A stretch of 64,000 nt of DNA from Cheiracanthium punctorium (GCA_038373885.1 JAWZYV010019913.1:546001-610000), one strand, 5' to 3'. Positions 36,424 through 47,571 are shown, counted from the stretch's first letter. The notes: generated from the sequence alone by a model not told the origin. Numbers and translations are program-made.

Positions 36424-38929
36424 ATGGGTCATGCTGCAAACAGCTCTTTCAAAAATCGGCAGAACGTTTTCTCAATGTTATAAAATATAAGTTTTACACT
36501 TCATAGTGTATAGCTTAGTGAAAGTGAACAAAATAGCCCATGATAAATAGTGCTAATACAATACTATGCAGTTTTAATAATTGTTCACTCTCATGGCACA
36601 TTAGACAATCTTTCATGGCACACAAGTTGAGAAACACTGGACTAAAATCTGGGATGATTTAACTACTATGGTATTCATAGAATTAAAACAGAAATATTGC
36701 TAGTGTGAGCAGATTATACAATATTTTTTTTTTCTTTTTCCAGGAAGTAGGTTAAGATTTACAATATTGAGATTACAATATTAGAGATTTACAATATGAT
36801 AATAATTCAGAGTTCCGGAATGCAGTTTGAGCTCACAAAAAAGTACTAGAATGTTGTTCTGACCCCACTACACCCATGCCTGGGATCGAATCAGACTAAG
36901 GATCTGTAATTCCCTATTGTGTTCAGACTCAGGTTCATGAAAAATGTATAGTTTAAAAAAAAAATGATACATTGCTTTCAATGAATAAGAGTATTTATTT
37001 TATAAAAAATGGGACAAGAGCACTGGAACTCTTCAGATATTTCAGAGCAATGGTTTCTTACTTAGTCATGAGATTGGGAAAATTGTTTATATTTATGAAA
37101 ATACATCATCTCTGTTTCTGGAGAAACAGAAGTAAAGGATGTTTTAATAGCATTTCATACACAACATCATTCATGTGGGCAAAATTTATGATATTCTAGC
37201 AATAAAATAATTGTCTTTCATTAATCAACTTTAAATTTCATGTTATTACTTGGGTCGACTTGGATAACAAACCCTCAGGTTTTGCTTTAAAAAAGTAAGT
37301 CTAAACTTCGTCTAATTCCCTAATACTAATAAATTTAGGGTCAGGTGGGGGAAAATGGGTTTATATTGAGAAATACTTTTTTTCACCTAAAAACTTGCAC
37401 GTTTTACTATATATATATATATATTTTCTATGGAGATATATTTTAAGAACATGGCATGTATTTCTAATGAAGTTTTGGGATCTTTCAACAACATTAATGT
37501 GTGCAAATCTTCTTGTTTTTGCTCTAAACATACTGCCTGTTAACAAGTGATGCTGAAAAATTTTCTTCTAGATTTTTTATAATTAGATAAAGCATTTATA
37601 TTTTGATACTATTAGCAGAAAGACTTCAAGAGACCTGGATTATATAAAAAAAGATCAAAATAAAATTATAATTTCAGTTTCCCCCCACCCCAACTGAGGT
37701 GGGATAAAATGATGGTTAGACTTAGTGAAGTTCCATATGATACTGACATTTCTATTTCTCCTTTCATAAAAAATCCTGAAACAATAGTTATAATCAGTCA
37801 GACTGAAATTTTAATTTACTGTTTATAGTCTGAAATTGATTTGGTAGAATCAAGTAACATTTGTCACATACTGAGTGAAACAGAATTTGACCCTGCCTTG
37901 CCAGGCTATTAAAACTGATGTCCATGATCTAAATCTGATTACAAATCGAGATTATTAATAGAAAATTTAATATTATTCAATAATTAGTACATTTTTATAC
38001 AAATAAAACAATTCAGTTATAAGAAACAAGAAACTGTTACTTAATTTTTGTATAATGTAATCAAAAAAGTTAAAAAATTCTTTAATAATTATTACAAGCT
38101 GCCATTTTCAGTCCCCCACCCCCTTAAAATTGCATCATAGATGCCAAAAAAGCATCCCCCCCCCCCTTACTATGGACTATTTTCTCTTATTTGTAGCTTT
38201 TCTGCAAATTGTACAACAGAATAAATAAAAATTATTCATTAAAGACTTAAAAACCGTCATAGCTACCCAAGAACAGGTGTCCTGTGGAAAAGTGAAACAA
38301 GCCATATAGATGGGGATTGCACTTCATGTAACCTTAATAGCTGTTTACCAATGGTGAAGCTGAAATAGAAATTAATATAAAATTATTTAAAGAGTATTGT
38401 CGAGAAAAATAAACTTTAATATTTAAAACATATGTTATATCAAGAATAAAATGGTACAGTCTCTTAACTAATGAAACTGCTCATTAATATAAGATACAGC
38501 ATAAAGTATTACTATGATTAGTTAAAAGAAAACTAAATTAATTCCTGTTGTAAGAATGTCTTAGAGCCTTCAGCCTTAGCCTTAGAGAGAGTAGAGTGTA
38601 ATAAGAGCCATCCTAAATATTGTTTCCATTTTTTAGAGGTTGGTGTTAGTTTAGCTAAGTCTGGTACAGCTTATTAAAGATCTTTGACTGGTTACAGACA
38701 GTTTTTGAATCCAAATTTTTCTTTGTTGTTAAAAAAGGAATGCTGGTTGAGAGTTTTTAAATTGATAAGCTGCAAATTTGAGGGAGATGTTATGTGATAG
38801 CAGATAGAAAATTATCAAAACTAACATTTGAATAATACATTTTTTGTAAAAATCTTTGGTACAAAATTACAAATAGCAAATAATATCAAGCACAACATTC
38901 AGGGATCGATGCACACAAAATCTGGGTCC
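36424..38929. other. Unassigned AT-rich DNA
   Basis: Contains a TA microsatellite near 37408-37423 and C runs near 37680 and 38155. No gene or termini recognised. Confidence 0.45.
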
Positions 38930-39043
38930 ATTTTGTGGTCTCTTCATAAAATAACAATCAATTATAATGGCCCCTTCACAAAATTACAATCGATTGAAAC
39001 GGTCCCTTCACAAAAATAGAATCAATTAAAATGGTCCCTTCAA
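38930..39043. repeat. Minisatellite, about 32-bp unit
   Basis: Units like TGGTCCCTTCACAAAAT followed by TACAATCAATTAAAA recur about three and a half times with substitutions. Confidence 0.75.
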
Positions 39044-40303
39044 TGGCATTTTACCCTATATTTAGATATATTTAACAAAGAGTGACTTCTACAAAGTATG
39101 AAAATTCACAAAATTAAACAGTTTCCACGAAAATGGGATCCTGGGTCGAGCATTGGAATTATAAATTCACACACAACTTTTAATAAGCAGGCACACTGCT
39201 TAAAGGTAAAGAAAGAAAATTTCTCAAAAAGTTTGAAAGATAATACATATTATTAACGTTATTATTGCTAATAATAAAGTACTTTGCCCTTTACTTTATT
39301 GAACATGCTATATGGTACTTCAAACTTTTTTTGCCAAAAGAAAGAAAAAAAAATCAATTCTATGAAAGTGTAATGTCATATAAAAAGATATACTCGGTGA
39401 CTTTTTAAAATTTTGCATCTCAGATAGTAAAATTAGGGTAGTGAAGACAGTACAAACACCAAAGTACATTCTAATTCTGAATTAAGGTATAATTTTTATG
39501 CATTTAAAAGGAAAACTTGCTTCAGACTATATTCCGTATCCGGTGCTGTTTACATATCGATGTTTGTTTACATGTTTCATTTGGTGATACTTCTGGCACC
39601 GTCTTGGGTGATGCACATTGGAAGTGAAGTACCTTGCCAGTGGTAGTTGTGACTGGCAACCATAAAGAATACGTGCATCGTCAGCATGATTGTCAGTTTG
39701 GGTTTGGGAATTTGAAATTGTTTCATGTTATTGATGGAAGGGAATGAAATATGTTATGCTAATGTATGAAAAGAATTTGTGTGTGTTTGTTAGAAATATA
39801 GTGTGAATATAAAGCTAAATAAAGGAAAGCATGCTGGTGTTACGCTATAAGCCGGTGGGTGTTAGAGACATTTCTGGGCGGTTATTTAAAAAAAAAATAA
39901 AAGTAAGTGCTCTTTTTCAACGAATCTTTGCAATGTTTAAGGTTTTTAATGTGAATTTTAAATTGATATTTGATGTGTTTATGTTTTCGTAAGTGCTATT
40001 TACGTGCTATTCTAATCATGAGGTGTACAACTAGGCCGTTTAATCCACCAATGTTTTTTTGAGTTGAAAACGGGCCAGTGTTTGCCCAGTTAACATTAGC
40101 TGTACAACTAGGTTGCTTAATCTACTGTTGTTTTTTTAGTTAAAAACAGTCCACTGTTTGTTCATTTTAAATTGCCTGTTACTGAATTAGCAGACGTTCT
40201 TTTGGTTAAATATGGACGTTATATTTCGTTTTAATGTTTTTGTTAGTGAAATAATGTGCAAGTTTACTGTGTTAAAATACTTTGCTGATCGTGCAAAATG
40301 GTT
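39044..40303. other. Unassigned DNA
   Basis: Two loosely related segments near 40026-40075 and 40095-40150 (GTACAACTAGG..GTTTAATC...TTTTTTT...CCAGTGTTTGCCCA-like) suggest an old local duplication. No gene seen. Confidence 0.35.
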
Positions 40304-40353
40304 GGCGACAGTCGCTGGGGCTTGGCAACCGCCAAGCTCCAACGACTGTCGCC
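40304..40353. repeat. 50-bp strong hairpin
   Basis: Arm GGCGACAGTCGCTGGGGCTT plus GGC, loop AACC, and the complementary arm GCCAAGCTCCAACGACTGTC plus GCC; 21 of 23 positions pair, one more as G-U. Outer flanks (TGATCGTGCAAAATGG; CCGTCTTGCATGATTTT) are also loosely inverted. A decayed relative lies at 25128-25180, so this is a dispersed repeat rather than a single-copy structured RNA. Confidence 0.7.
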
Positions 40354-40991
40354 GTGTTTACATGGGGTGCGCACCGTCTTGCATGATTTTACCCTTGCTT
40401 CAGCTCAAATTAAATGTGATTAAAATTTTGAGATATATTTCCCACTCTAACATACATAAAACTGTTCATGGATACCTCTGTTTAAGAGATTAGCACCAAA
40501 AATTGTACTACTTTATAATTTATTATTTTATCGGTTAAATTAATATACACGAATTAATATACAACGGTTAAATTAATATATGACATTCTAATAGAATAGG
40601 CAGTTTTAAATTGTTAGGATAGGAACGCGCAATAAAAATCGTATTAACATTAGAAAGTAGGCAAACAGTAAATGTTTGAAAAACAAAAGTAAATATTCAA
40701 AAAAGTTCACACTTTTTAAAATGTTTGGCTAAATTATTCATTTCGTATATAACAGAAAGTACTTATTATAACAATTATAATTGTCTTTGAGAATTATATA
40801 AACCTGGAGAGGATTAAAGATAAAACATTAACATAAACAAACAAACATGTTCATTAGGATTGGATTCCGGTTTGAGTTACAGTGAACGGCTCAGTGAGAA
40901 CGAGAACAATACAAAGTTGCATGAATCACCAGCTGCTCCGGATGTGAGGCCACGAGGGAGGATTCCACACCACAGGACTCCACAAGGCCCT

Positions 40992-41522
40992 TATTCAGAT
41001 AGATAGCTACTAAACCTATTGTTTAGTTACTAAATTTAGTAAAATGGATTCAGATAGAATTTGTAGGCGGGGATAGAGCATTTCGACATGACGTCAGGGC
41101 AACTTTTTGTAGGACAACTCGGATATTTAGAGGTAGAAAGACGAGTATTCAGCCAATCACCGTCCTCAAACGAACGTTAGTGTGTCCTACAGGAAAGTGT
41201 TGCCAGGCTGGTTGCTATGATCTGACGTAATGCAATGACGTAGGTCGAAAAGCTCTATACTAAACACGTGACCAAAGCAAGCTGCTAAAATCACGTGACC
41301 AAACAAGCGCACCGGCTAAACAAATGTACGCCTGAAACAAGCACTCTGATTGGTCTACTAACTTCCCTGTTAACTTTTCCCTCATTTTCCCCTTGTTGTT
41401 AGTCACCTGTTTAGTATTAAATGTATCTCAATTCCTTCTTTACTAACTTTTAGTATCCCCGACCACTTACGAACTTAGTAAACTGAACAATAGGTTTAGT
41501 AGCTACTAAATCTATCTGAATA
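40992..41522. mobile_element. MITE with about 50-bp TIRs and regulatory-like motifs
   Basis: The ends TATTCAGATAGAT, then AGCTACTAAACCTATTG, are repeated in inverse at the right, with small gaps. 531 bp, no coding capacity. The interior holds TGACGTCA (41089-41096) and two CACGTGAC (41265-41272, 41292-41299), consensus sites for CREB/ATF and bHLH-zip factors respectively. Target duplication not clear. Confidence 0.7.
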
Positions 41523-41548
41523 GTAGCCCAAAGCCGTCAAACAGAGTA

Positions 41549-41980
41549 CAGTGAAACCTCCTCGAGCGACCACCCCTCTTAACGGCCAATTTTTCTCGGC
41601 ACGGATTTTTCAGCTCATAGACCTAATGTTAAAATAACATTTATCAGCGGCCACCCGGCCCCCTCTGAATGGCCACCGAGTGGGATCACTCATCTCATTT
41701 TTCGGGAAATTCTACACAGTCCATCCTTGAATTTTGAGCGGAAGAACTCAAGGTCAGCAGTCTGACGAAGGTAAGCGTACTATAAATCCTATCAAACTAG
41801 ATGTTTGCCAGTGGTCGAAATTCGACCATAAAGCATTATTTTTTTTAAATTTGAGCGTGAATAAAGTTGAATCAAAGAATATGTCTCACCATTCCATACA
41901 CACTGAAAACTACTAAAGTGACCATCTTTGTTAAGAGACTATCTGTCTATAGCGACCACTTTTGTATAATTTCAGTTTTC
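41549..41980 (+). mobile_element. pogo-like element fragment
   Basis: TA at 41547-41548 followed by CAGTGAAACCTCCTCGAGCG and several CGACCAC/CGGCCAC repeats, the style of pogo/Tigger ends. The right terminus is missing, so this is one end of a truncated copy. Confidence 0.5.
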
Positions 41981-42429
41981 AACCTCCACACTTTTCTGCG
42001 AAGACGGTGTTTTTGTAAAAACTCTATCATATTTTGTTAAATGCAAAGACGGCTCCAGCGAGTGGGTCATAGGGGTAATCTCCCTCTACCAACGTTGGAT
42101 TTCAGACATTCAGTTTGCGTTTTGAACAATTTAGGCTAATCTAAAAAGTCTACTGGCCCCCTCCGAACCGAAAATTGAGCCTGAAGCGGGAGCCGTTCTC
42201 GGCTAAAGGCCCATTATGTTCGGAGTTATAAAATCATAAACCGTCGAATGATAGAACTCTACTTGCTGAGGCGGACCACTGACCATGTATAAAAACTTGC
42301 CTCAATAAATTTGCACTTTTTTAGAATGATTGTCGTTGAGATTTATTTACCGTCATCGCAAATGTAGGTATATTTGGAAACTGGGTTTTTTGAAAAGATA
42401 TGGTAAAATAGTACCAAAATATTTTATAA
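41981..42429. other. Left flank of the LTR element
   Basis: Short inverted motifs GACGGCTCC (42049) and GGGAGCCGTT (42188) might bound a small element. No gene seen. Confidence 0.35.
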
Positions 42430-42434
42430 GGGGA
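42430..42434. repeat. Target-site duplication of the LTR element, left
   Basis: GGGGA, repeated at 47921-47925 immediately beyond the other LTR. Five-bp duplications are usual for Ty3/Gypsy insertion. Confidence 0.85.
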
Positions 42435-42765
42435 GTACGGGTTTTTTAGCTTCCTTTCAACAAAAGGCAAAGCAATTTGTGGGACTTACATAAAAACCTT
42501 TATTACTCTAACATAAATCATACAATTCCAACGCCAGTTTTATCAGGCGTCCAAAACAAAAACAGTCCCAACAAAATTTTATATAAAACTAAATTAAATC
42601 TTTAGAATCCTCGCACCTCTCATTATTGTAACGTGCCCTCATTCTCAAGTACATATTTTATATTTCAGCTCGAGTCAAATTTCCCAGTTTTATTACCATG
42701 GAGTTTGGTGCGTTCGTTAGTTCATCATCACACAATCCGTTGATAATATCGACGAAACTTTACTA
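42435..42765 (-). repeat. 3' LTR
   Basis: 331 bp. It differs from the 5' LTR only near 42478-42481 (TTTGTGGG here, TTTATGAG there). In element sense it starts TAGTAAAG and ends CCCGTAC, so it lacks the usual TG...CA ends. Just upstream (42766-42775) there is only a short purine run GGGAG, so the polypurine tract is poorly defined. Confidence 0.92.
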
Positions 42766-43001
42766 CTCCCATGGGGAAAGCACATCCATCACAGGAGTGA
42801 CGATGCTGCTGAAAGAAAATCTTTGTTTACGATCTTTTATGGACACGTACCAGATTATCCGGATCACTGTATTATTAATAATTTCTTTTTTTTTTAAACA
42901 GGTTCGAAAAATAAATAATTATATCCTCATAAGACACTGTAATAATTCAATTTAGAAAAACACGATTCAATATAAAAATTCATAAACCTGATCCCACTTT
43001 A

Positions 43002-44345
43002 TTAATTAGGATCTAACTTGAGCCTGGATAATGCATCAGCATTTCCATGTTGAACGCCCCTTCGATAAGTAATTTTCAAATTGTATCGCTGCAACGCTAT
43101 TGCTGCCCACCTTGTTAATTTGGCGCTGTGTGGAAGACCATCTGTCAAATATGTTAAAGGGTTATGATCTGATACAATCTGGATTTCCGCGCCAAATATA
43201 CAAGTATCAAATTTTTTTAGTGCTTCTAAAACTCCACATGCTTCTCTCTCAATCGTAGACCATTTCGTTTGGCTGGGGTTTAGTTTCTTGCTGAAAAAAG
43301 CAATAGGGACTTCCTCTCCCTTGGCGTCCTTTTGTGCGAGGCACGCGCCAATAGCTGTAGCCGATGCGTCACTGTTCAACTGGAACGGCTTGTCAAGATC
43401 TGGGGTGTGTAAGATAGGTATATTCATCAATTCCTCTTTCAATCGAGTAAACGCTTGGTCCTCAGCGGAGCCCCAAGGTATAGTAATCGGTACTTTCTTC
43501 TTGGTTAGATCTGTTAGTGGCAAAATTCTTTGTGCGAATTGTGGTAACTCCTATAATAACTTGCTAGCCCGATTAAGCTTCTTAGCTCTTTCTTGGTAGT
43601 AGGTCTTGATCCTCTTTAAAGGTTCAATCTTCTCTGGATCTGGTGTATGCCGACCGGAACCTACAATATGGCCCAAAAATTTTACCTGGGTTCTCCCGAA
43701 CTCGCATTTTCCAAGATTCACAGTAAGTCCTACTTCCCTCAATGTTTTAAAGACTTGGCTTATATGCTTTAAATGTTCTTCCCAACTGTTAGAGAAAATG
43801 GCTACGTCGTCAATGTATGCACAGCAATAATCACGATGTACGAATAATGCTTTATCCATTGATCTCTGGAATGTCCCTCCGGCGTTCTTCATCCCAAAAG
43901 GTAAGACTTTCCATTGATAATGCCCCGAATGTGTTACGAAGGCGGTGAAATGCCTGGATTCTTCATGCATGGGAATCTGCCAGTATCCCTTCGTTAAGTC
44001 TACGACGGTTATAAATGCAGCTTGTCCTACTCTGAAAATTAAATCCCTGGCAATTTTCATGGGATATGAATCAGGCACCGTGAAACTATTCAATAGTCTA
44101 AAATCAATACATAATCTAACGCTTCTATCCTTTTTGGCAACACAAACAACAGGATGTGCCCATTCGCTATCGCTTGGTTCAATGAGGTCCATTTCAATTA
44201 GCTCTTCGATTTGGCGATCCACTTCTTTTTGTAAACTGATGGGTACTCGATATGGTTTGAGTCTCTTTGGCGTGCAGTTCTCCGTAACTTTAACATAATG
44301 CCCGTCGACTTTGGCATGTCCTGGCTTTGAACTAAAAATGTCCAT
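43002..44345 (-). pseudogene. Reverse transcriptase and RNase H of the LTR element
   Basis: Opens with IFSSKPGHAKV and the RT entry LIEMDLIEPSDSEWAHPVVC. Catalytic landmarks: VVDLTKGYWQIP (first aspartate, about residue 116), LPFGMKNAGGTFQ, and YIDD (about 177-180), then FLGHIVG. RNase H follows: LNSDASATAIGACLAQ, STIEREACGVLEAL, IVSDHNPLTYL, ending NADALSRL before the stop at 43002. A TAG at 43553-43551 interrupts, but only within a short shifted stretch: around 43604 and again around 43549 small indels move the frame out and back, and the expected ELRSLIGLASYYR signature of Gypsy RT is readable in the other frame between them. It overlaps the upstream integrase frame in a -1 relation. Confidence 0.9.
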
Positions 44346-46243
44346 AATATCTTTAGTACATCAAATAACTCTTGAGTTTGCTCTTCAGTTAAACTATGAT
44401 TTCCAGTTTTCTCCAAATGTTTTCGGATGTCCTCTACCTCTTTCTTTGTTTTATCAGTAGGCGCGTAATGGATTACGCCAAATTCTTCATCCATTTCGTA
44501 AACAACACCAATGTGATTTACCCTCTGCACATACGGTCGTACTTTATTCACGTGTAGCTCTCTAGTACTACCATCCTCTAATTCAACTCTTACCGAATGT
44601 GGTCTGGTGATTTGAATTACCGTTGCCGGTCCAATCCAAGTGCTTAAAAGTTTGTGAGTTGATGATGAGAGTAATATCAACACTTTGTCGCCAATGGCAA
44701 ACTGTTTTTCTCTCGCACGGAGGTTATACCTGGAAACGTATTCTCTTTGAGCTTTCTCGGTGTGTTCGGAAGCGATCTCATTAGCTCTACGTATATTTTC
44801 AACTAAATCTTCAAGATATTTAGTGATTGGTCTGGACGCGGTCGTTGGGATAGTTTGTTCTCTCGTCCAAATACTTTTCAATAAAGATAATGGTCCTTGT
44901 GGTAACCGCCCATAAACCAATTGAAATGGTGATAGCCCCGTGGTGCTGTGTGGCACTTCACGATACGCGAACATGAGATATGGTATATGTATATCCCAGT
45001 CTCTCCCATACTCTTGTATGTTTTTATTCATCATCTCCTTAAGAGTTTTATTCCATCGTTCTACTGCCCCCATACTTTCCGGATGTCCGGGTGTCGAAAA
45101 ACGTGGCGCTACACCTAATAGATTTTCAAATGATTGAGTCAGTTTGGAAGTGAAATTTGTACCCTGGTCGGTGCATATCACTTTTGGAAAACCGGTGTGA
45201 GTGAAAATCTTCATTAAAACGTCACACGTTGTCTTGGCACTAATCTCTTTCACTGGAATTGCCTCGGCCCACTTAGTACATAAATCCACGGCACAAATAA
45301 TATATCGATGTCCTCTCCTTGATGCAGGCTCTAGTGGTCCTATACAGTCTACGCTCCAGACTTCAAAAGGATTTTCAGGGCTAACGATAGGCTCTATGGG
45401 AATATGATCCCGATAGGTGCTAGTTCTCCTCAATTGGCATTCTTTGCAACTTTGACAGTATAACTTTACATCTTGCCTGATATTAGGCCAGTAAAATGAA
45501 TATCTGATTCTTTGTAGAGTCTTATTTTCCCCTAGATGTCCTGCCAACGGAATCTCATGTGCCATTCTTAAAATAAAATTCCTTCTTTCTTTTGGAATTA
45601 CTACTTGCTGAATTTCTTCTCCACAGACATAATCCTTATGCTGTAGTATTCCCTGATCAATGAGATACGAATTTTCTTGCCTTTCCGCCCAATCAAAGCA
45701 TCTCTTGAGTGTCTCGTCATCGCCTTGAAGTTTCGCCAACTCTGAAATGGCATCTAGCTTTCTACTCGCAGACTCACTTGCTGTCAAGACATTCACATTC
45801 GGCGTAGTGGAATTCAAATCCGAAGATATTTGTACATTTACGTCCTCCTCTGATTTCCCTACAGCTTCTGCTTCCACATTTGAAACTGTTTCTTGCCATA
45901 ATTGTTTATTATGATAAAGTTCAATGTTCTCATTTAGCATCTCAAAAGCTGAACGACTTATTAACATATCACTGGTAAGTTTCTTTGAAACGGCACACAT
46001 AATTGCTGTATCGCCATGTTTACCATCGTGGATTTTCATCTCATATGTCCGAAGTGGAGCTGTTTCATTATCGCCAAAAGCGGACGATAACTCTATTTGT
46101 CCTTCTCCTTCAAAAGGTGTATCATGTACTAATTCCTCGCGAATGACAGATATCTGTGCACCAGAATCCACTATACCATTAAAAATTGATTTTCCACATT
46201 TGATTTCAATCTCAATTAGGTCATCCAATTTTTTGTGATTACT
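44198..46243 (-). CDS. Protease and integrase (Pol part 1) of the LTR element
   Basis: Continues in the gag frame directly after a single TAA; the first methionine-like start is not needed. Residue numbers count from 46228. Aspartic protease: GIVDSGAQISVI (active-site DSG at 21-23). After a linker, the integrase HHCC zinc domain: H224, H231, C261 and C264 (AHEIPLAGH...CQSCKEC). The catalytic core has D294 (WSVDCIGPL), D354 (CTDQGTNFTS) and E390 (MGAVERWNK), a DD35E spacing. The C-terminus has a GPY-like module (TWIGPATVIQI) and a basic tail. Integrase inserts the cDNA into the genome. The last ~50 codons run past the start of RT in another frame and are probably not part of the natural product. 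Confidence 0.93.
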   Translation of the reverse strand, partial: SNHKKLDDLIEIEIKCGKSIFNGIVDSGAQISVIREELVHDTPFEGEGQIELSSAFGDNETAPLRTYEMKIHDGKHGDTAIMCAVSKKLTSDMLISRSAFEMLNENIELYHNKQLWQETVSNVEAEAVGKSEEDVNVQISSDLNSTTPNVNVLTASESASRKLDAISELAKLQGDDETLKRCFDWAERQENSYLIDQGILQHKDYVCGEEIQQVVIPKERRNFILRMAHEIPLAGHLGENKTLQRIRYSFYWPNIRQDVKLYCQSCKECQLRRTSTYRDHIPIEPIVSPENPFEVWSVDCIGPLEPASRRGHRYIICAVDLCTKWAEAIPVKEISAKTTCDVLMKIFTHTGFPKVICTDQGTNFTSKLTQSFENLLGVAPRFSTPGHPESMGAVERWNKTLKEMMNKNIQEYGRDWDIHIPYLMFAYREVPHSTTGLSPFQLVYGRLPQGPLSLLKSIWTREQTIPTTASRPITKYLEDLVENIRRANEIASEHTEKAQREYVSRYNLRAREKQFAIGDKVLILLSSSTHKLLSTWIGPATVIQITRPHSVRVELEDGSTRELHVNKVRPYVQRVNHIGVVYEMDEEFGVIHYAPTDKTKKEVEDIRKHLEKTGNHSLTEEQTQELFDVLKILWTFLVQSQDMPKSTGIMLKLRRTARQRDSNHIEYPSVYKKKWIAKSKS

Positions 46244-47542
46244 TTATTGAGATAATGGAACGGAGATCTTTGCTGTCAACACATCTGTTTTCTCGGCTGT
46301 TTCAGCGCTTACAGTATTTACTTTCGGTTGTGAAATTTGTCGAGTAAAAGTATTGTTTTGAGTATTCGTCATATTAGTTTTAAATTGTCGTCCTTGCCCA
46401 CAGAACTTAGAAATATGCCCCTCTTTACCGCAATTAAAGCATGTGGGGTTAAATCTGCGTTTAACCACCGTTTCATCTTGACGTTTCTGAACCCACTTAG
46501 GAATGGTTTGAGACGGAGACTTCGACTCCATCCTAGCTCCTTGTTCCATTGGACGCTCATAAGTTCTCTCATTACCTTTATTTTTCGAATCACCTCCCCA
46601 CGACCTCTTCGCTAAATCATGGACGTTAACATATTCGTCTAGTTTATCTGCCAACTCAGACGGGATTATCAACTTAGACCACTGGTCCAAAAAATGCTCA
46701 CGTATTTCATGTGGAACTCTCCTCTTGATTTGGTCAGCGATAATCAATTTCTTCAACCCGTCATAATCCTCGATTTCTAATCCCTTTACCCACTCTTCAA
46801 AATAGTTAGTTATTTCAAAACAGAAATCTCTCCACGTTTTCTCTGGCACTTTTTGATGGGCCATAAATTTCCTCCTAAAACTTTCAGGGCTTAATTTAAA
46901 TCGTCTTAACAAAATCGATTTTATATACTCATAGTTTTCTGCATTCTCTACCGGTTCTCTATTAATCCACTGAACAATTTCCGTTGGTAATAAATTTAAT
47001 AAACACAAGACCCATTCCTTTTTATCTACTTTCAATCTATTAGCATGATTTTCAAACATCGTTAAATAGCATGTAATATCAGATTCGCGCGGGTCAAACT
47101 TAGGTGTGTACTTGAATAATTCTAACCTAGCTTTCCCAGCGTCTCTAAAATTTTCGTCTCTAACGTTTGTTGACAAGTCTATTCTACTATTTGCCTCGAT
47201 TTCCAATTTCCTTACCTCAAATTCTCTTTGCTCTCTTCTTTCTTCAAATTCTCTTTGCTCTCTTCTTTCTTCAAATTCTCTTTGCTCTCTTTCTCTTCTT
47301 TCTTCAAATTCTCTTTGTTGCCGTTCAAACTCTCTTTGTTCCCGTTGTTTTCTTTCTTCAATAAATGAACTAAGCATTTCCTTGACCAATTCTAAATCTT
47401 CTTCATAAATATTACTACTGGTAATCATTTTCTTTAGATCCGGTAGTAACAAACCAGGTGAAGGATTTTCACCGATCTCTTCCGCTAACTTAATTAAATC
47501 TTCCTTCTTTCCCTTATTTAAAAACGACATGGCTCTTCTCAC
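46244..47542 (-). CDS. Gag of the LTR element
   Basis: 432 codons, ATG at 47542 (a second ATG four codons later, MSFLNKGKKEDL, may be the real start). A charged N-terminal region is followed by a glutamate/arginine coiled coil (residues about 64-115) built from repeated REQREFEERRE units. The capsid-like helical region contains FKLSPESFRRKFMAHQKVPE, and a CCHC zinc knuckle CFNCGKEGHISKFC lies at about 368-381. Gag forms the particle that packages the element RNA. It ends ...SVPLSQ at TAA (46246-46244), and the same frame stays open beyond it into protease, so suppression of this stop could yield Gag-Pol. Confidence 0.93.
   Translation of the reverse strand: MRRAMSFLNKGKKEDLIKLAEEIGENPSPGLLLPDLKKMITSSNIYEEDLELVKEMLSSFIEERKQREQREFERQQREFEERREREQREFEERREQREFEERREQREFEVRKLEIEANSRIDLSTNVRDENFRDAGKARLELFKYTPKFDPRESDITCYLTMFENHANRLKVDKKEWVLCLLNLLPTEIVQWINREPVENAENYEYIKSILLRRFKLSPESFRRKFMAHQKVPEKTWRDFCFEITNYFEEWVKGLEIEDYDGLKKLIIADQIKRRVPHEIREHFLDQWSKLIIPSELADKLDEYVNVHDLAKRSWGGDSKNKGNERTYERPMEQGARMESKSPSQTIPKWVQKRQDETVVKRRFNPTCFNCGKEGHISKFCGQGRQFKTNMTNTQNNTFTRQISQPKVNTVSAETAEKTDVLTAKISVPLSQ
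47217..47345. repeat. Internal tandem repeat in gag coiled coil
   Basis: TTCAAATTCTCTTTGCTCTC (plus strand) recurs four times in 24-30-bp units, encoding the REQREFEER heptad-like repeats. Repeat number could vary between element copies by slippage. Confidence 0.8.
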
Positions 47543-47571
47543 AACTAAATAACTTCTCCACTTCCTAGGTT

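Noticed and set aside
38930..39043. CRISPR-like spaced repeats
   Set aside because: Contiguous degenerate ~32-bp tandem units without spacers in an animal genome: an ordinary minisatellite.
39636..39693. Minus-strand ATG frame ending at AAG|GTACTTC as MRPL40 exon 1
   Set aside because: Phase can be made to fit an alternative acceptor, but the peptide (MLTMHVFFMVAS...) resembles neither a targeting peptide nor mL40; the 35425 candidate is better.
43288..46238. Several plus-strand frames across the LTR element
   Set aside because: Shadows of the minus-strand protease, integrase and RT, which carry the motifs.
47106..47408. Serine/leucine-rich plus-strand frames opposite gag
   Set aside because: They are the antisense of the repeated gag coiled coil; the minus strand has the zinc knuckle and capsid-like region.
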